DNA of 64,000 nucleotides from Bemisia tabaci (Eukaryota > Arthropoda > Insecta > Hemiptera > Aleyrodidae): positions 24,193,372 to 24,257,371 of the forward strand of contig NC_092797.1 of NCBI RefSeq assembly GCF_918797505.1. The letters are read 5' to 3'. The notes beneath the pieces were generated by a model. It had not been told where the DNA came from and did not search any database. It worked only from the letters and a program-made list of their open reading frames with translations. This document shows, one piece after another, positions 7,969 to 19,705 of this stretch. Position 1 is the first letter of the stretch. Every line of letters begins with the position of its first letter. A program made the position numbers and the translations under genes.

Positions 7969-10890
7969 TTTCACTTCACAACAAAAAATCCACCTTAAAA
8001 CATTTTCTTCACGGAAAATGATTTTCAGGCATACGCCCTAATTTGATAAAATGTGTTTATTCTTTATTATCTTACTTTTTGATAGAGATTCTAAATGAGT
8101 AACGCGCTCTTAAAGTATAAACTCAAACAGCTCTGGAAGAGCTAGGCGGTTGATCAGCGAACCTTAGCCTTGTTTTTCTTCCTTTTTCATCAGCAATTTC
8201 CCAAAAATTTAATTAAAATTAGTTTAATTTTTTTTCTTTTGTACCAATCGGTCACTTAAATTTATATTTTTTAAACCGGAACGTGTTCAACAGAACCTTT
8301 TAGCTTGACTGCAAATTGCAGTTTGAAACCAGAAAATTTGACCTCTACGGAAAAACACTTGTGTGCATAGGGGGACTAATGGCACATGCGTTGTTCTAGA
8401 ACCGGGCTAGAATTTGCGCAGTCCAATTGATCTACGTTCATAAAATTCAACATTTTCTCAGCAAACTTGTTCACCAGCAACACAATTTGCTGCTCCTGCG
8501 GCACCGAGATGCATCCCAGCCACGAGATGAGACGCAGAGATCCAGCAGTCATACGTGAAACAGAACTCACCCGAGAGTTTGGATGCATCTTTGTGTCGCG
8601 GAAACAGCAAATTGAGAGCAACGCATATCTACGCAATGGCGAAGAGACATATGACCCGGGAGCGTTGTCGAATTGTCTCATCAACTTAGTAGAAAGAATA
8701 CCTTATACAGAGCATCTTTCGAAAAATTAAATGAGTGCAATTTTTGCCGAGCGGAGCTGCGAGCATTGAGATGTGAACCCTAGATCCCTTATGATCACGT
8801 GCACAATACGGTTCATGTTGCGGTGCGTGCAGCCCCGTTCGATGGAAATGCGTCCATTATTCTTCACGATGAAATGCGCAGAAATAATTTCAACTCTTAT
8901 CAAAATACGGAACCTTCATTTTGGCACGGAGAAGGACGCGCGAGAATGGCGGACTACCGGGACCGAGCACCAAACAGATACAATTTTGAATAATTTATCA
9001 ACAAATTCACGGCAATTTGAGTTTTTAATTTTAATTTTTTTAGTCACAGTCTCGGAAGCGTTGCGGTACTCGCGCGCCCTTTTCCTTGCTCAAAAATTCA
9101 GTTAATCAAAAATTATATTGAGACACCGATCTTAATAGAGAAAAGTCGATCAAGGATTAAGTCTTAGTAGACAAAATTATTAAATTATCAGCAAACCTCT
9201 CACACTCGTGATTCTCCAACGATGTTTGAGACTCTGTTTTCCTTCACGGCGCGGGCCCCCCTGTTGCAGTGATGCATAATTGCCCGCCAAACGTAATTTC
9301 AAAATTAACAGCAGACTGACCGTCGCTTCCCGCAGAGTTTGACAAATTTCATTTTTTTCGTCTATATAAGTCGATCAGTAATTACTTTTAAGTGAAAGAG
9401 CAGCGCTGCAATGAAGGGTCTCTCGCCGCGTCGTTCAGGCAAACTTTAGCGCACATTTTTACGCAAAGTTTACAGTCCCCAATTCGATCAATTTCAATCA
9501 TATATTCAATTTCAATATCTATTCAATTCATTCAATTACTTCAATCCATCAAATTCATTTCATTTTGAGTTCATATTACGTTAATATTTCGTTGTTCAAC
9601 TAACATAGGAGCGCGTCTCGATCTCCACGTGAGCCATAATTCAAATAGGAAACCATTCTTCCTAGAGCTCATGAGGTGGTCCAGAGTCGCCCTTGTGTGG
9701 GAGGAACAACGAAGTATATGAGCTTCATAAGAAATAACGGAAACTGATACCAAATTATTTCGCACACTTACTAGGAAAATCATTGAAATTTTCCTCTGTG
9801 CAAAGAAACGAAGCGCAACGCGCAGTTTGTAAAAAGAGCAATTCCGATAGGAATAAGTTTAGTTTTTAATAGTTAAGTCCCATGAGTAAATATACTTAAG
9901 TAAAAGACCGATAATTCGGCATTAAACGTCCCACATTTAAATTACAATTCCATAAAGAACTAATTTGTCTCATTATTATGCTTTTTGAAATATACGGAAG
10001 AACTTACGCCCACATTACAATGGAGCAGACCTCTTAATACCTAGGTGGCTTCCTTGCAAGCTTCTCAACATTCAGAAAGTTCAACTTTTAATTATTTTTA
10101 CACTCCATTTCTTTAAATCCCATGCTGGACAGACGCGGCGCACACTGGTCCGGGCCAACAGGAGAGGCCGAACACAAACTAATAACTTCGGAAACTTATA
10201 AGATCGAAACTAGTAACGAGAAAGTTTAAGAGCGACTACATTGGTTCTTTCATAAAATTCCCGTTCAGAGACAGTCTGTCTGATTGGTTTCTTTGAATAA
10301 ACACATACCAAAATTTAAATTTTCAGTCAACACCTTGATGTCCGACCTTTACTGTTTGCTCATACCACTGTGCGGCGTAAACCATGACGTGTTAATAGCT
10401 AAGCCATTTGAATCTGTGGAAAATGATCGATACCACGACCGTAGGTTTCCCATTAATTTGAGTGGATCGAACAATAAATCGCAAGACACAAGCAATATGC
10501 CATATTGAGATGAAATTTACACAATAAACTACCGGCGTAAAGGAAAGAAAACTTGAGTAACGAACGGTCAACATCACTCCGAAATAGCCTCGGCTATGTT
10601 CACTAGCTACCACTAGAATGAAACATTTTGGTACCATAATGCGAAACGTACCAGGATGAATCGCGTCAATTTAACATGTACAATTCCACCATGATCAATT
10701 CAGTTTCTTTTCCTCCTTTCTTTTACAAAAAACAGGCACTACGCCTTCACAAAGGTTGATCTTTCGTTGCTCAATGCCTCGCCAGAGCATCAGAAACAAA
10801 ACCAAATTAGTTCCAGAAATTAGTTCTATATTAGTCCTTAGTTTAAGACTTAAAAGTTACTGGAAATTATGATAAAATTTAGATGTTATA

Positions 10891-11156
10891 CAGAACAAAA
10901 CTAAGTCATGCATAGATGACAGTGAGCTTTTCTCTCATTTCTTTTCTCTATTGTCTTACTTTTACGACTCGAACGTGCAAACTCGGTTAATTTACATCAA
11001 CAATTTTAAAGCACGAATCATAGCACAGAACAAAACTAAGTCATGCATAGATGACAGTGAGCTTTTCTCTCATTTCTTTTCTCTATTGTCTTACTTTTAC
11101 GACTCGAACGTGCAAACTCGGTTAATTTACATCAACAATTTTAAAGCACGAATCAT
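10891..11156 (+). repeat. Perfect tandem duplication, 135-bp period
   Basis: Two copies of a 131-base unit begin CAGAACAAAACTAAG at 10891 and 11026 and both end GCACGAATCAT. They are separated by AGCA and look identical throughout. The duplication is inside the LTR element and, being identical, is probably recent. Confidence 0.9.
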
Positions 11157-13180
11157 GCTCACTAAGTATTAGAATTAAAAAGGTTAAGGGTAGTATGTAG
11201 GAGAAAGAAAATTTTTTTTTAGGAGGCCACTCACTACGCCTGAGCAACAGTTTCCAAACAACATGAAAATTTCATCAACCTCCCCCCCTCCCCACAGATG
11301 TTAGGGACGATCCAATGGTCGTCGTAGGGATCATACCCATCAACGGTCATCTACCTTCAGAACACCACAAATTTTCCTTCATTTAGGACTCCGAAGCGCT
11401 TCTTTAAAACAGAACTTTCAAAAACGCGCCTCTGGGACCTAAATGAAGAAAAATAACCATTCACAACACTTATTTTCTTCTTGCAAGACACGGCAACATA
11501 AATTAAGGCTCCTAAAATGCTAGATTTCTGAGATATACAGAAGAAACGAAAATCAGCATCTTGTAAAAACGAGCTTTCAACGATTACACGTATCCAGACG
11601 TGGATATAATGCACGAAGCCCAAAGAATTGCCACTCAACTTAGGAAAACTTCGTGTAGTATGTTCAAACTGGTTCTGTCTCTTCCAAACTTAATTATAAG
11701 AGCCGTCGGGGAACATCTGCTACTGTCAATACAAACTCCAGCAATAAATATATTATAGTGAAATAAGCTTAAAATTGAATGTATTTTAGTATTTTTAGTA
11801 AAGTGAGCGCCAGAGTAAAAGCCGGCGCAGCCGCAGTGTTCTCAAAATGAAGTAACTTTTCATCTTTGACACGTTAATTAGATCTACTCACTATCTCCCT
11901 CTCAAAAAATCCCTCAGTTCATGACGAGAACCGAACGGGATCGTTCACGGCAGCATTTTGGCAGCACTGTGATTGCGTTGGCCCCTACCTGCCACATCAT
12001 TTCAAAAACATGAAGATAAAATAAATAATAAATGAATATAACAATAATAATAGTAGCCACACCATTTCGAAATAAAATTTAGGCATTAGAAATAAGATGT
12101 AAATAACTTCGAGTAACTATAGGCTAAGAAAAATGCAATTAAATTAAACTAATTGCTTAAATGGAGACAACCCAGCGTTGCCAAATTTCTCGACCCTCCT
12201 CTGCACCTTAATTGTGGGCTGAAATGTTCTCTACGTCGAGCTATTTGCGCCGCCTAGCGCATACAACCATCTTAGCCTTGTTTACTTCAGCCTTCATGCC
12301 TTGTTAATAGCCTTGTACAGTACAAAAAAAAAAACTTAAATCAATAGCTCAGTAGATCAATAGTTCAGTAGTTCATTAGTTTAGTAGCAACCTCCTAATA
12401 CATAAGGCAAACGCACAATGCATGTAGAGAATGCAATTAACTTTGTGGCAATTTGCACCTCGCACTTTGACTTTGCATGACAGATCGTCGTATGAATCGA
12501 AACATTGTTATTCCACACTTTGTAGACTTTGGAATCTGCTTTAAAATGCTTAAAATCAACCTTAAAAAAAAAAAAATACCCATTACAGACAAATACCAAG
12601 AAAGAGACGCTTCAGAAGAGACGAGACTTCCTAGTGAAAGTACTTTCAGCGAGTAATTCAATTTTTTTTTTTTTCCTTCAGAAAAGAAATGAACCATACT
12701 AGTGCACATAAATAACTTTGCATAATTACATGTTTAAAAAACATGCCTAACCACCCTCAACTATCCACGATAGTTCGCATGATTTATTAGCATGTCGCAT
12801 GATTTGCAGCACTTTTTCTTCCATGCTAAGTAGATCCGTACTAGTAGAAGAGTTAACTTATTGAGATAAAAAAAGGCTTGTATACAGCAAGAACCTCGTA
12901 CAAGGTAATTTTTACTTTTGATAAAAAAAAAATAACTTTTGTAGACGAAAGAAGATTTATCCGTTTTCCTCCCCTTACTCTTGTTACAGGCCTTGTAAAT
13001 AGTTCTGCACTTATGCACTTAGCACTGAATGCACTTACCCAACATTGTAAATAGTATGTACATTAGAACATTAAAAATCCTAAGGAAATTACTCAACCAC
13101 TCAAGTTCCGCGGACAGGCAATTAATGAGCTTCCGGCAGCCGAACCGACGGACCCCATAGAGCAAAAGGGATGACGAAAA

Positions 13181-13615
13181 ATGGACACCGCCAGCAACAA
13201 CGCCTTAGCGGGGAACGGAACCCCCCTCCCCCCCTCCCTCACAACTCCATTACCACAAGTTTCAGCGCGAAGCAGCTCATCACGCCCTGACGAGCTCGAA
13301 CACTCGAGCGCGACCAAAAAAACGTGGAACAGCAGTTGGCAACAAAGCCAGGCCGCCAATTTAAATCCAACCAAACAGTGCGATTTTGGTTGGATTTACG
13401 TCAGATTTTGTCCACCACAATTAGCAGCCCCGCCGACATACCAAATCAGTCACCGCGGCACTAACCACATGTGGAAATCTGACCAACACGAAGATGTGGA
13501 CACCAGGGTATTCAGACACAATTGGCAACTCCGCCGAATCGCCCAACAATCTACACAGCACTTAAAACGCATGGAAACCCGCTATGCAAAAGAAACCCAA
13601 ATTCCTTTATCATAA
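13181..13615 (+). CDS. Possible accessory ORF of the LTR element
   Basis: An ATG-started 144-residue frame lies in the GC-richer 3' part of the element, at the position where some LTR elements carry an extra ORF. It is polar and rich in Ser, Gln and Pro at the N-terminus, with Trp and basic residues later. There is no signal peptide, membrane segment or recognised motif. The local composition alone could keep the frame open, so it may be chance. Confidence 0.25.
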   Translation: MDTASNNALAGNGTPLPPSLTTPLPQVSARSSSSRPDELEHSSATKKTWNSSWQQSQAANLNPTKQCDFGWIYVRFCPPQLAAPPTYQISHRGTNHMWKSDQHEDVDTRVFRHNWQLRRIAQQSTQHLKRMETRYAKETQIPLS

Positions 13616-14765
13616 CACCAACTGGCAACAACTCTGAACTACCAAATTGATCTCCACGACAGCAATGGGCGGAGATCTGCAGGAGGAAATAGCATTTTTT
13701 TTTATGGGGCAAAATCTTCTATATTAAGCCCACCTTTTTTTATTCTTGCTACTTGCGTTACTCAGCACAAAATCGCAGACTGAGGTCGGGGAGATCGCGA
13801 AAAATCTTTATTTTTTGAGTAAATCCATTATATCACTGCTCAAGCCTTTATTTTCCGAAAAAGCTAAAAATCAAGCCGACCTCAGGACCTCCAGAAAATT
13901 ACCTTCACCTCGCCCCACTTCCACGGTCACTCAAAACGACCTGCCATGTACCGACCAACCACGAAATCGTCGCCCAAATCGCCAGTGGCCAATCGTCTCA
14001 AAGCTGCCAACACCGCTCGAAAATGCAGAACTAGGAGTATTAGAGGGATTACCATGTTGCAACTCTCGCGGCGCCAAAGAAACTCAACCCCAAAGCTCTA
14101 CCCACGGGCCACACCAAATTCACGGGACTGCAAGCGGACCTCAGCCTCACTGGGTTCCAGGGCAGACGCCCCAACCCCCACCCCATGCCTCTGCTTCCAG
14201 GGGGCCCAGGGCGAACGCCCCCCCCCCCCCCCCGCCGACACAATTTGAGTGAAATGAGTAAAAAAAACATTAGCTTTAAGTGTACATACATAATTAGGAG
14301 TAAAATATTTTTTTTTCTTCTTTATAAAGTAAAAACCACGTAACCAGTCAAGCATCAATCATGACCAAAAGTTTACACGCCGAACAACGCTCAGCTGTTC
14401 AAGACACCCGATATGAACAAGAAGCTCCTCGCTCTCCGGCCCCGCGCCGAGAGTCAGCGGCCTTCCCGCCAGCTGATCGACTCGTATAACGCCGGCGACA
14501 ACCGCCGAGCGTTCCCCAGCGTCATATTTCACTTCCAATCTATCCCTGTACAGTTAAATCTTTGTAATTAGACCCATTGTTTAGATTTAAGAATGACAGC
14601 AGCAGGTTAATGCTCCCAAACGGACGGGCGCGATGACTGATAATAATTTTTATCACACTTCCCCAGTCCCTACAAAATCATACCCCAGTGTTGACTAGCT
14701 GCTTCCAAAACGCTCGACCTCCCAGTGACCCACTGCGGATAATGAGGTCATTATCCTGTGTCGTT

Positions 14766-14775
14766 GTAGGGGGAG
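14766..14775 (+). promoter_or_regulatory. Polypurine tract
   Basis: The purine run TAGGGGGAG directly abuts the 3' LTR start at 14776, the expected place for the plus-strand primer of an LTR retrotransposon. Confidence 0.7.
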
Positions 14776-15755
14776 TATAACGGAATATTGGAGTTACGGC
14801 GGTTTTGGAAGCAGCGAGCCAATATCGCGCCGGGAAATCGGTGGTTCCGCGAGTTTTTCATGACACAGCTTGTCACATCCGTCAGTGACATCGCTCGGTG
14901 ACATCACCAGACACAGCCTTGCCAGATAGCCCGAGAAATCCCCCAATTGCGTATACCCCAGTCTCGGGCGCCGGGCGACCGTGGGTCCACGGGTGGCAAC
15001 CTAACCAGTTGCTTTCCGCGGATTTCGGAGCCCTGACGGATGTGACATGCTTGGTCAGGGGATTTTGGCGTGCTAACCGTGGGAACGACGCCCAAGTTAG
15101 CAGGCCTAGGGGGCCCACGAGGAGCTCTCTGAAATCCCCTGAAGTCAGTCGTCTCGCCAACCGTGCATACGCCTCCTCGCGGACCCCTCGACACGCGTCT
15201 CACCCCGTAGTCAAGTCCTCGAGTATCCCTCGGCCGAAAGTTGTGGTCCTACGGTCCGTCCCCGACCCCCCTTTCGCCCAGCGGCCTTTTACCCCCTTTT
15301 TGAGTCCTCGACTCCTCAAGTTGCCCCATCCCGCGTCTCACCCCGGTGATTGAGCTTTGAGCACCCCTCCCCACGCCGAAAGTCCCGTCCAGCGGCAGCA
15401 TCCCCGACGGCTCTTCCTGCCTGGAGACCCCCTCCCCCCTTTTTGTAGTAGTTGTATCTGTGTGATAGTTGTTAGAGGTCTGTGTGACCTAGTTGTAGTT
15501 GTATACCATCATTTTATACCATCATTATCGTTTTACCCAATACACGAGCGGCCACCCCTAGACTGTGAGTCTTGTTCTTTCCTTAGGATACCACTCTCAA
15601 GGTAGGTGACCATTTATTAGAGTGATAGGGCTCTTACATCCCCCCTAGACCATTTCCCCTTTCTCTAGGACTACCCTATCTGGTGGATTCGCCCCCATTC
15701 TGCGACCATCCCCAACGTGTTCAGCTACTTGGCTCTGAGAGCTGAGCACGTTATA
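14776..15755 (+). repeat. 3' LTR (980 bp)
   Basis: It matches 1040-2019 with the same length. The six substitutions I see are one in GCG(A/T)GCTAAC, one in CCTAGG(A/G)GGCC, one in GAGCA(A/C)CCC, one in CCCCC(G/T)TTTTG, one in GACC(A/T)AGTT and one in ATTAT(T/C)GTTT. It ends CGTTATA and is followed by CAAAG. Confidence 0.95.
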
Positions 15756-15760
15756 CAAAG
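15756..15760. repeat. Right 5-bp target site duplication CAAAG
   Basis: It is identical to 1035-1039 and abuts the CGTTATA end of the 3' LTR. Confidence 0.9.
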
Positions 15761-15966
15761 ATTACAAACTGGAATGGACCGGGGCATTGGGGGTACGGCG
15801 AGGAACAAAAGGAATGAGAGGGGGAACGGAGAAAGGAATTCGGGAATGGGTTGATCAAAGAATACAAAAAACGTCCAATTCGTGTAATCTTTATTCCCAT
15901 TAGTGACATACATGAGCCGCGTTGTCTTACCTCTCTCTATAAAGGGACTCTAAACCGACCCTGTTA

Positions 15967-16369
15967 CAGTGGCGAGTCTTGAAAGTTGGCAACACTGTTT
16001 TTACTCCATTTAAATGTATGTAAAACAATCGATTCCATGTGAGGCGGCTTGCCTCGCCTAAGATCGATATTTTTAATGGGTTTACATATAAAGCGTCCAG
16101 CCCACGTACAAACTGGGGCTCTCAAACTGGCACTAATTCTTCCATTTCTCAGCCATTTCTGCACGGAATGCCTTGAAAATTTCAAGATCTGATCTGTGAT
16201 GTATCACGAACACATCGGTTACCCTCAAAGATCGTCGGCTCGACGATCTTTGAAAGGCAACAGTCAACAGTTCCATCGATGAGCCTCTTTGAGGCCCCTA
16301 GTTTGTAGGTGGGCTGGACGCTTTACATGAAGGAAAAACAGTGTCGCCAACTTCCAAAAATCGCCACTG
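15967..16369. mobile_element. hAT-type MITE (403 bp)
   Basis: The ends are CAGTGGCGA and TCGCCACTG, the hAT-like CAGNG pattern. The inverted repeat continues imperfectly through the TTGGCAACACTGTTTTT region. The flanks are CCCTGTTA (15959-15966) and CCCTGTGA (16370-16377), an 8-bp duplication with one mismatch, as expected for hAT. There is no transposase frame. Further internal inverted homology (around 16090 and 16315) makes much of it fold back. Confidence 0.8.
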
Positions 16370-16828
16370 CCCTGTGAATCGTCGAATCGAGGTCGTTGGT
16401 CCTCACAACAATTTCTGTGTATAGAACGAGGTGAGTAGAACTCCAAGGAGTATGGCGACTTGGCGAGGTCGAAGCGACGAGAGAACTTGGCAAAAACCGC
16501 AGGAGTCCGTAGAACGGGAACTTGCAGAGGGGATAATCTCCTGACGACGATGCCATTATCCTTGCCAGTAAAATAACAATGAGATAACAGGAAAGCGACA
16601 AAGATGCTGCCTCTCTCTCCGCAATAAAACGCAGTGTTTCAGACGAGCCTCTCCGTGAATTATTCACCTAATTATACGGCTCAGAAGCTGCGGTTTTGCG
16701 CACGGGGTCTACGGAACCGTTCGGTTTGCGTTTAAACGTTCTTTTTCAGGATATCGGAGCTTACTGGCATGAATGAATGACGACGGCTGATGGACGCTTA
16801 GAAACCAGCTTGACGTTGTCGCCGATGA

Positions 16829-17126
16829 GGGTTGCCACAGAATTTAGAGAATTCAATTCCCTGACATTTCCCTGATTTCTCTGCCACATTTGGATAATTT
16901 ACCCTGAAAATGAAGGATACGCCAGATGCTCAAAAATACGTCATGATCTGGAATAGTTTTCAGGAAAAATTTGTTGTTCGAAACATTGAACCCATTCTAG
17001 AAAGGAAGTACATGTGACTTGACCACTTTTCCCTGACATTGTCGTCATTTTCCCTGAAATTTCCAAGTTTTTCATGATTTTCTACAATTCCCTGACATTT
17101 CCAGAGTTTCCCTGGCTGTGGCAACC
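16829..17126. mobile_element. MITE-like element with GGTTGCCACAG ends
   Basis: GGTTGCCACAG at the left is mirrored by CTGTGGCAACC at the right. The interior has several repeats of the motif TCCCTGACATTTCC. Similar CCCTGA-rich tracts recur near 44990-45070 and 48215-48285. It is non-coding, and I could not define a target duplication. Confidence 0.45.
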
Positions 17127-17778
17127 TTGGCAGATACACCCGCCACTGGTCAGAAAATTCGGGCTCTCACTGGAAAAAAAGGACTTAATAAATTCGACAA
17201 GAAATAAATACTCTTGAATCACGTGAGTGTTCGAATCGAGAGCCCAGCCTCTCCATTTAAGCGGATGGTTGTTTATTCTGTTATCACTGCAGTCTCATTT
17301 ACCAATTTCACGATGTAACGCCGTGTGCTGGTTTTTATTTTAATTTCTTTTTTATTTTTAATTCGTTTTGCAGTTGATAATGGTGCCGTAAGGTACCGAA
17401 ACGTCCTGCCTTTATATTTTGTAATTTAGCCTTGTTTCCGCTTTTTCCTGTGTTTTCGACAACGGGTTCCATACATACGGATGATATGATTTAATGTCCA
17501 CAGTATTTATTTTTTCACTTGCATATTTTACAAAATATCTTTTCGGCAATTCTTTCATTCAATACACACATGTCTTAATTTAGTGTTTCAAATATTTATT
17601 TTTCTGAGACCATGTTTAAATTTAATTTATTAATCTTGCTTCATGGAAACTATACAAACGTAAGGAAACCTTTTTTGGAAAAAAAAGAAAAAACAAGGGA
17701 GAGGGGTGTTGGGGAAAATGTCAGGTTTTTGTTTTAAAATTGTCTGGATCAACATTACAATTGCGTAAGAGAGGGGTC

Positions 17779-17826
17779 AAAAATCGGAAAAATCGCGTTA
17801 CGTAAATCATGGACAGTCCCTTAATT
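17779..17826 (-). mobile_element. Fragment of the TTACGTAA...GGACAG-ended MITE family
   Basis: CGCGTTACGTAAATCATGGACAG resembles the terminal sequence of the elements at 30772-31396 and 58280-58403, which share an ACGTAATTTATGGACAGCCCC-like end. Only one end is seen here. Confidence 0.3.
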
Positions 17827-17841
17827 GGTTAAATGCTGAAG

Positions 17842-18395
17842 AATGGACCACTAGACAAGGTACGAATTTCAGCATTCTAATACATGTTTCTTAACCAGAA
17901 TTTCACGTAAAACACGATACGCACAACGAAAATTACCGAAATTAACTCCTTACGAAGATATTTGATGATTCTTGATGCGTGAATTGAAACGACCCGCTCA
18001 TGAAAACTCAACGCTCTACGTGATTCACATCGCGCGCTAAACGTTATCATGAACGTCTCAGCGATATAAAAATCTGGCAACCTCGGTCTTGACGCTTTGG
18101 CTCAGCTATAGCAAATTGCTTATAGTTTGAACAACACATGGTGGGAAATGAACATTGCTCGATTGAGAAGCTTGCTGAAACCATTGTAGTGCGCGATTTG
18201 ACTCACGTAGAGCTTTGAGTTTCTTGTGAGCAGCCAGTTCAAATTCCTCGTAACCAATGTGAAATAAAAAGGTTAATATCTTTGCTAAGAGTTGGTTTCA
18301 GTAATTTTCGTTGCGCGAATCGTGTTCTACGTGAAATTTTGGTTAAGAAACATGTATTAGAATGCTTAAATTCGTACCCTGTCTAGTGGTCCATT
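17842..18395. mobile_element. Palindromic MITE, copy 1 (554 bp)
   Basis: It begins AATGGACCACTAGAC and ends GTCTAGTGGTCCATT. The two halves are inverted repeats of roughly 200 bp with a unique centre of about 150 bp containing GGTGGGAAATGAACATTG. Copies at 46967-47523 and 49771-50314 define the boundaries. It has no coding capacity. The family is unknown to me, and no clear target duplication is seen. Confidence 0.8.
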
Positions 18396-18968
18396 GTGAA
18401 CTGCGTACCAGTGTTTGATTTTAAAATGCCCGACTTAAAGAGACCGCTTGAATTGCTGGTTTGGTGCGGAACGCGAACAAGTCAAAAACCGCCCGGAAAC
18501 GAGATTTTTTCGCTTGATTTTCTCATGTTTTCTCGAGTAGATGTGGGTTACTTCTCAGTTCCTTACCTCTCCCGATTTTCCAGATTCGCATTAACCCTAA
18601 TTAAAAAAATTTCTGCGACTTATTTAGGAGATGTTTGGCAGTTGGGGCGATTGGACTTCAAACGTGAAAAAAGGAGAATAAATGGAGAAGCACAGCTAAA
18701 ACGCGGAGAAGCTGAGGGGCACTTTTCAAAGAAATACGCTCTGTCTGTCCATGCGGATGCGTTGGCCGGCTACGATCGACCAAAGCCTCGGTCCTGCTTT
18801 CCAATTATTTTGCTCATTCAAAGCTCTCATCTTTTGTTTAGAATCTGTTCGCCTCGCGGCGCAGCTTAATTAAGTTGCCGAGTCTCGATGTCCTCACAAT
18901 CGCACTTCGATTCTTCATTTCTGAATCCAACCGTTCGCTTCCAAATCAAAATCCTGGGAGCTATACGC

Positions 18969-19203
18969 CGCACAGTGGATCGAGTCTATCAGAGAGATCG
19001 GGCATAAAATGTTTTACTAAAACTGCAAATTTTGATGTTCATTTCGTCACATTATAAAATACAGGCAGTGCTCCAGAAGAAAATTGTCCGAGGGAACCAA
19101 TGAAATCACTTTTAGAGCCTGCAAGCTTTGTGTGACCAGAGTTATAAGCGTTCAAAGTTTCCAAATTTTGTCCGACCTCTCCAATTGACTCGCTCCCTGT
19201 GCG
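18969..19203. mobile_element. MITE with CGCACAGTGGATCGAGT ends, copy 1
   Basis: The left end CGCACAGTGGATCGAGTC is mirrored by GACTCGCTCCCTGTGCG on the right, with adjacent GATCGG/CCGACC homology. A second copy in reverse orientation lies at 28508-28748 and matches through most of its length, including GGACAAAATTTGGAAAC. It is non-coding. Confidence 0.7.
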
Positions 19204-19232
19204 CCATGACCTGCGTCTCGATTGTTGGCGGC

Positions 19233-19311
19233 TTGCATTGCTATAAGATCGGAATTTATCGATATCTAATGATCTCTATCGATAAATTCCCATCTTAGCA
19301 ATGCAATTTAT
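19233..19311. repeat. Inverted repeat around TTTATCGATA
   Basis: The left arm TTGCATTGCTATAAGATC and the right arm GATCTTAGCAATGCAA-like sequence (19294-19311) flank nested TATCGATA palindromes. It could form a cruciform of about 80 bases. It may be a small MITE remnant. Confidence 0.45.
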
Positions 19312-19705
19312 CGATTTGCATTATTCGATAACGATACGATAATCGACCCGCTGGACGGACTCGAATTCGGGGGAGGATGCAATGCCAATGCTACCGTGTT
19401 ATACTGGAGAGAGCCGTATTACTCAAATTTTCGAAATCGAGTTTCCTTCAAAATTCGTCTGTTCTAATTTAAAGGGATCCATCAACTCTACTGAAACAGC
19501 AAGATTTGTCTTTTTTGTGTATGAAAAAGTCGTAAGTGCTCAAAACTTGACGTTGTTTCAGACAAAACAGCCGTGAGGTGTATTATTCCGCTAGAGAGCT
19601 GTGCTTATTCAGTAAAATGACGCCCTTTTCTACTACCCATTTCTACGCATACAATTTGTTTGCTGCGTGTCCAAAACGCAACCTCAAAAGTATGCAGGAG
19701 GTAGC

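Larger units (their letters stand above)
7969..14766. other. Long non-coding 3' region of the LTR element
   Basis: This covers 6.8 kb between the protease frame and the polypurine tract. It is mostly AT-rich with no frame resembling RT, integrase or Env on either strand. It includes a perfect tandem duplication (10891-11156), A/T runs near 12545 and 12661, and a more GC-rich 13.1-14.7 kb segment containing a 144-codon ORF and a C run at 14219-14232. It may carry packaging or regulatory signals, or be captured sequence. Confidence 0.6.
1040..15755 (+). mobile_element. Non-autonomous LTR retrotransposon with gag and protease, no RT or integrase
   Basis: The element is bounded by two 980-bp direct LTRs and flanked by CAAAG on each side (1035-1039 and 15756-15760). 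Its termini are TATAACG and CGTTATA, a perfect 7-bp inverted repeat rather than the usual TG...CA. A TGG-starting primer-binding-site candidate follows the 5' LTR, and a purine run (AGGGGGAG) precedes the 3' LTR. The coding part spans about 3817-7968: Gag (Retrotrans_gag type with CCHC knuckles, as in Ty3/Gypsy elements), a -1 shifted linker, then an SGNH-like plus retropepsin frame. No YxDD reverse transcriptase, RNase H or integrase frame is visible on either strand, and 7969-14766 is nearly empty. The LTRs differ at six sites in 980, which argues for recent insertion. I infer that enzymes are supplied in trans. Confidence 0.93.

Noticed and set aside
11281..11292. C-rich runs and T/G homopolymers as regulatory signals
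   Set aside because: Similar runs are scattered across the window without consistent position relative to genes.
13746..14252. 168-codon plus-strand frame ending in a Pro run
   Set aside because: It has no ATG (starts TTG), two other frames are also open, and its C-terminus is the 14219-14232 C run.
18396..18869. 157-codon plus-strand ORF after palindromic MITE copy 1
   Set aside because: It starts at the MITE boundary, has no recognisable domain, and no splice partners were found.
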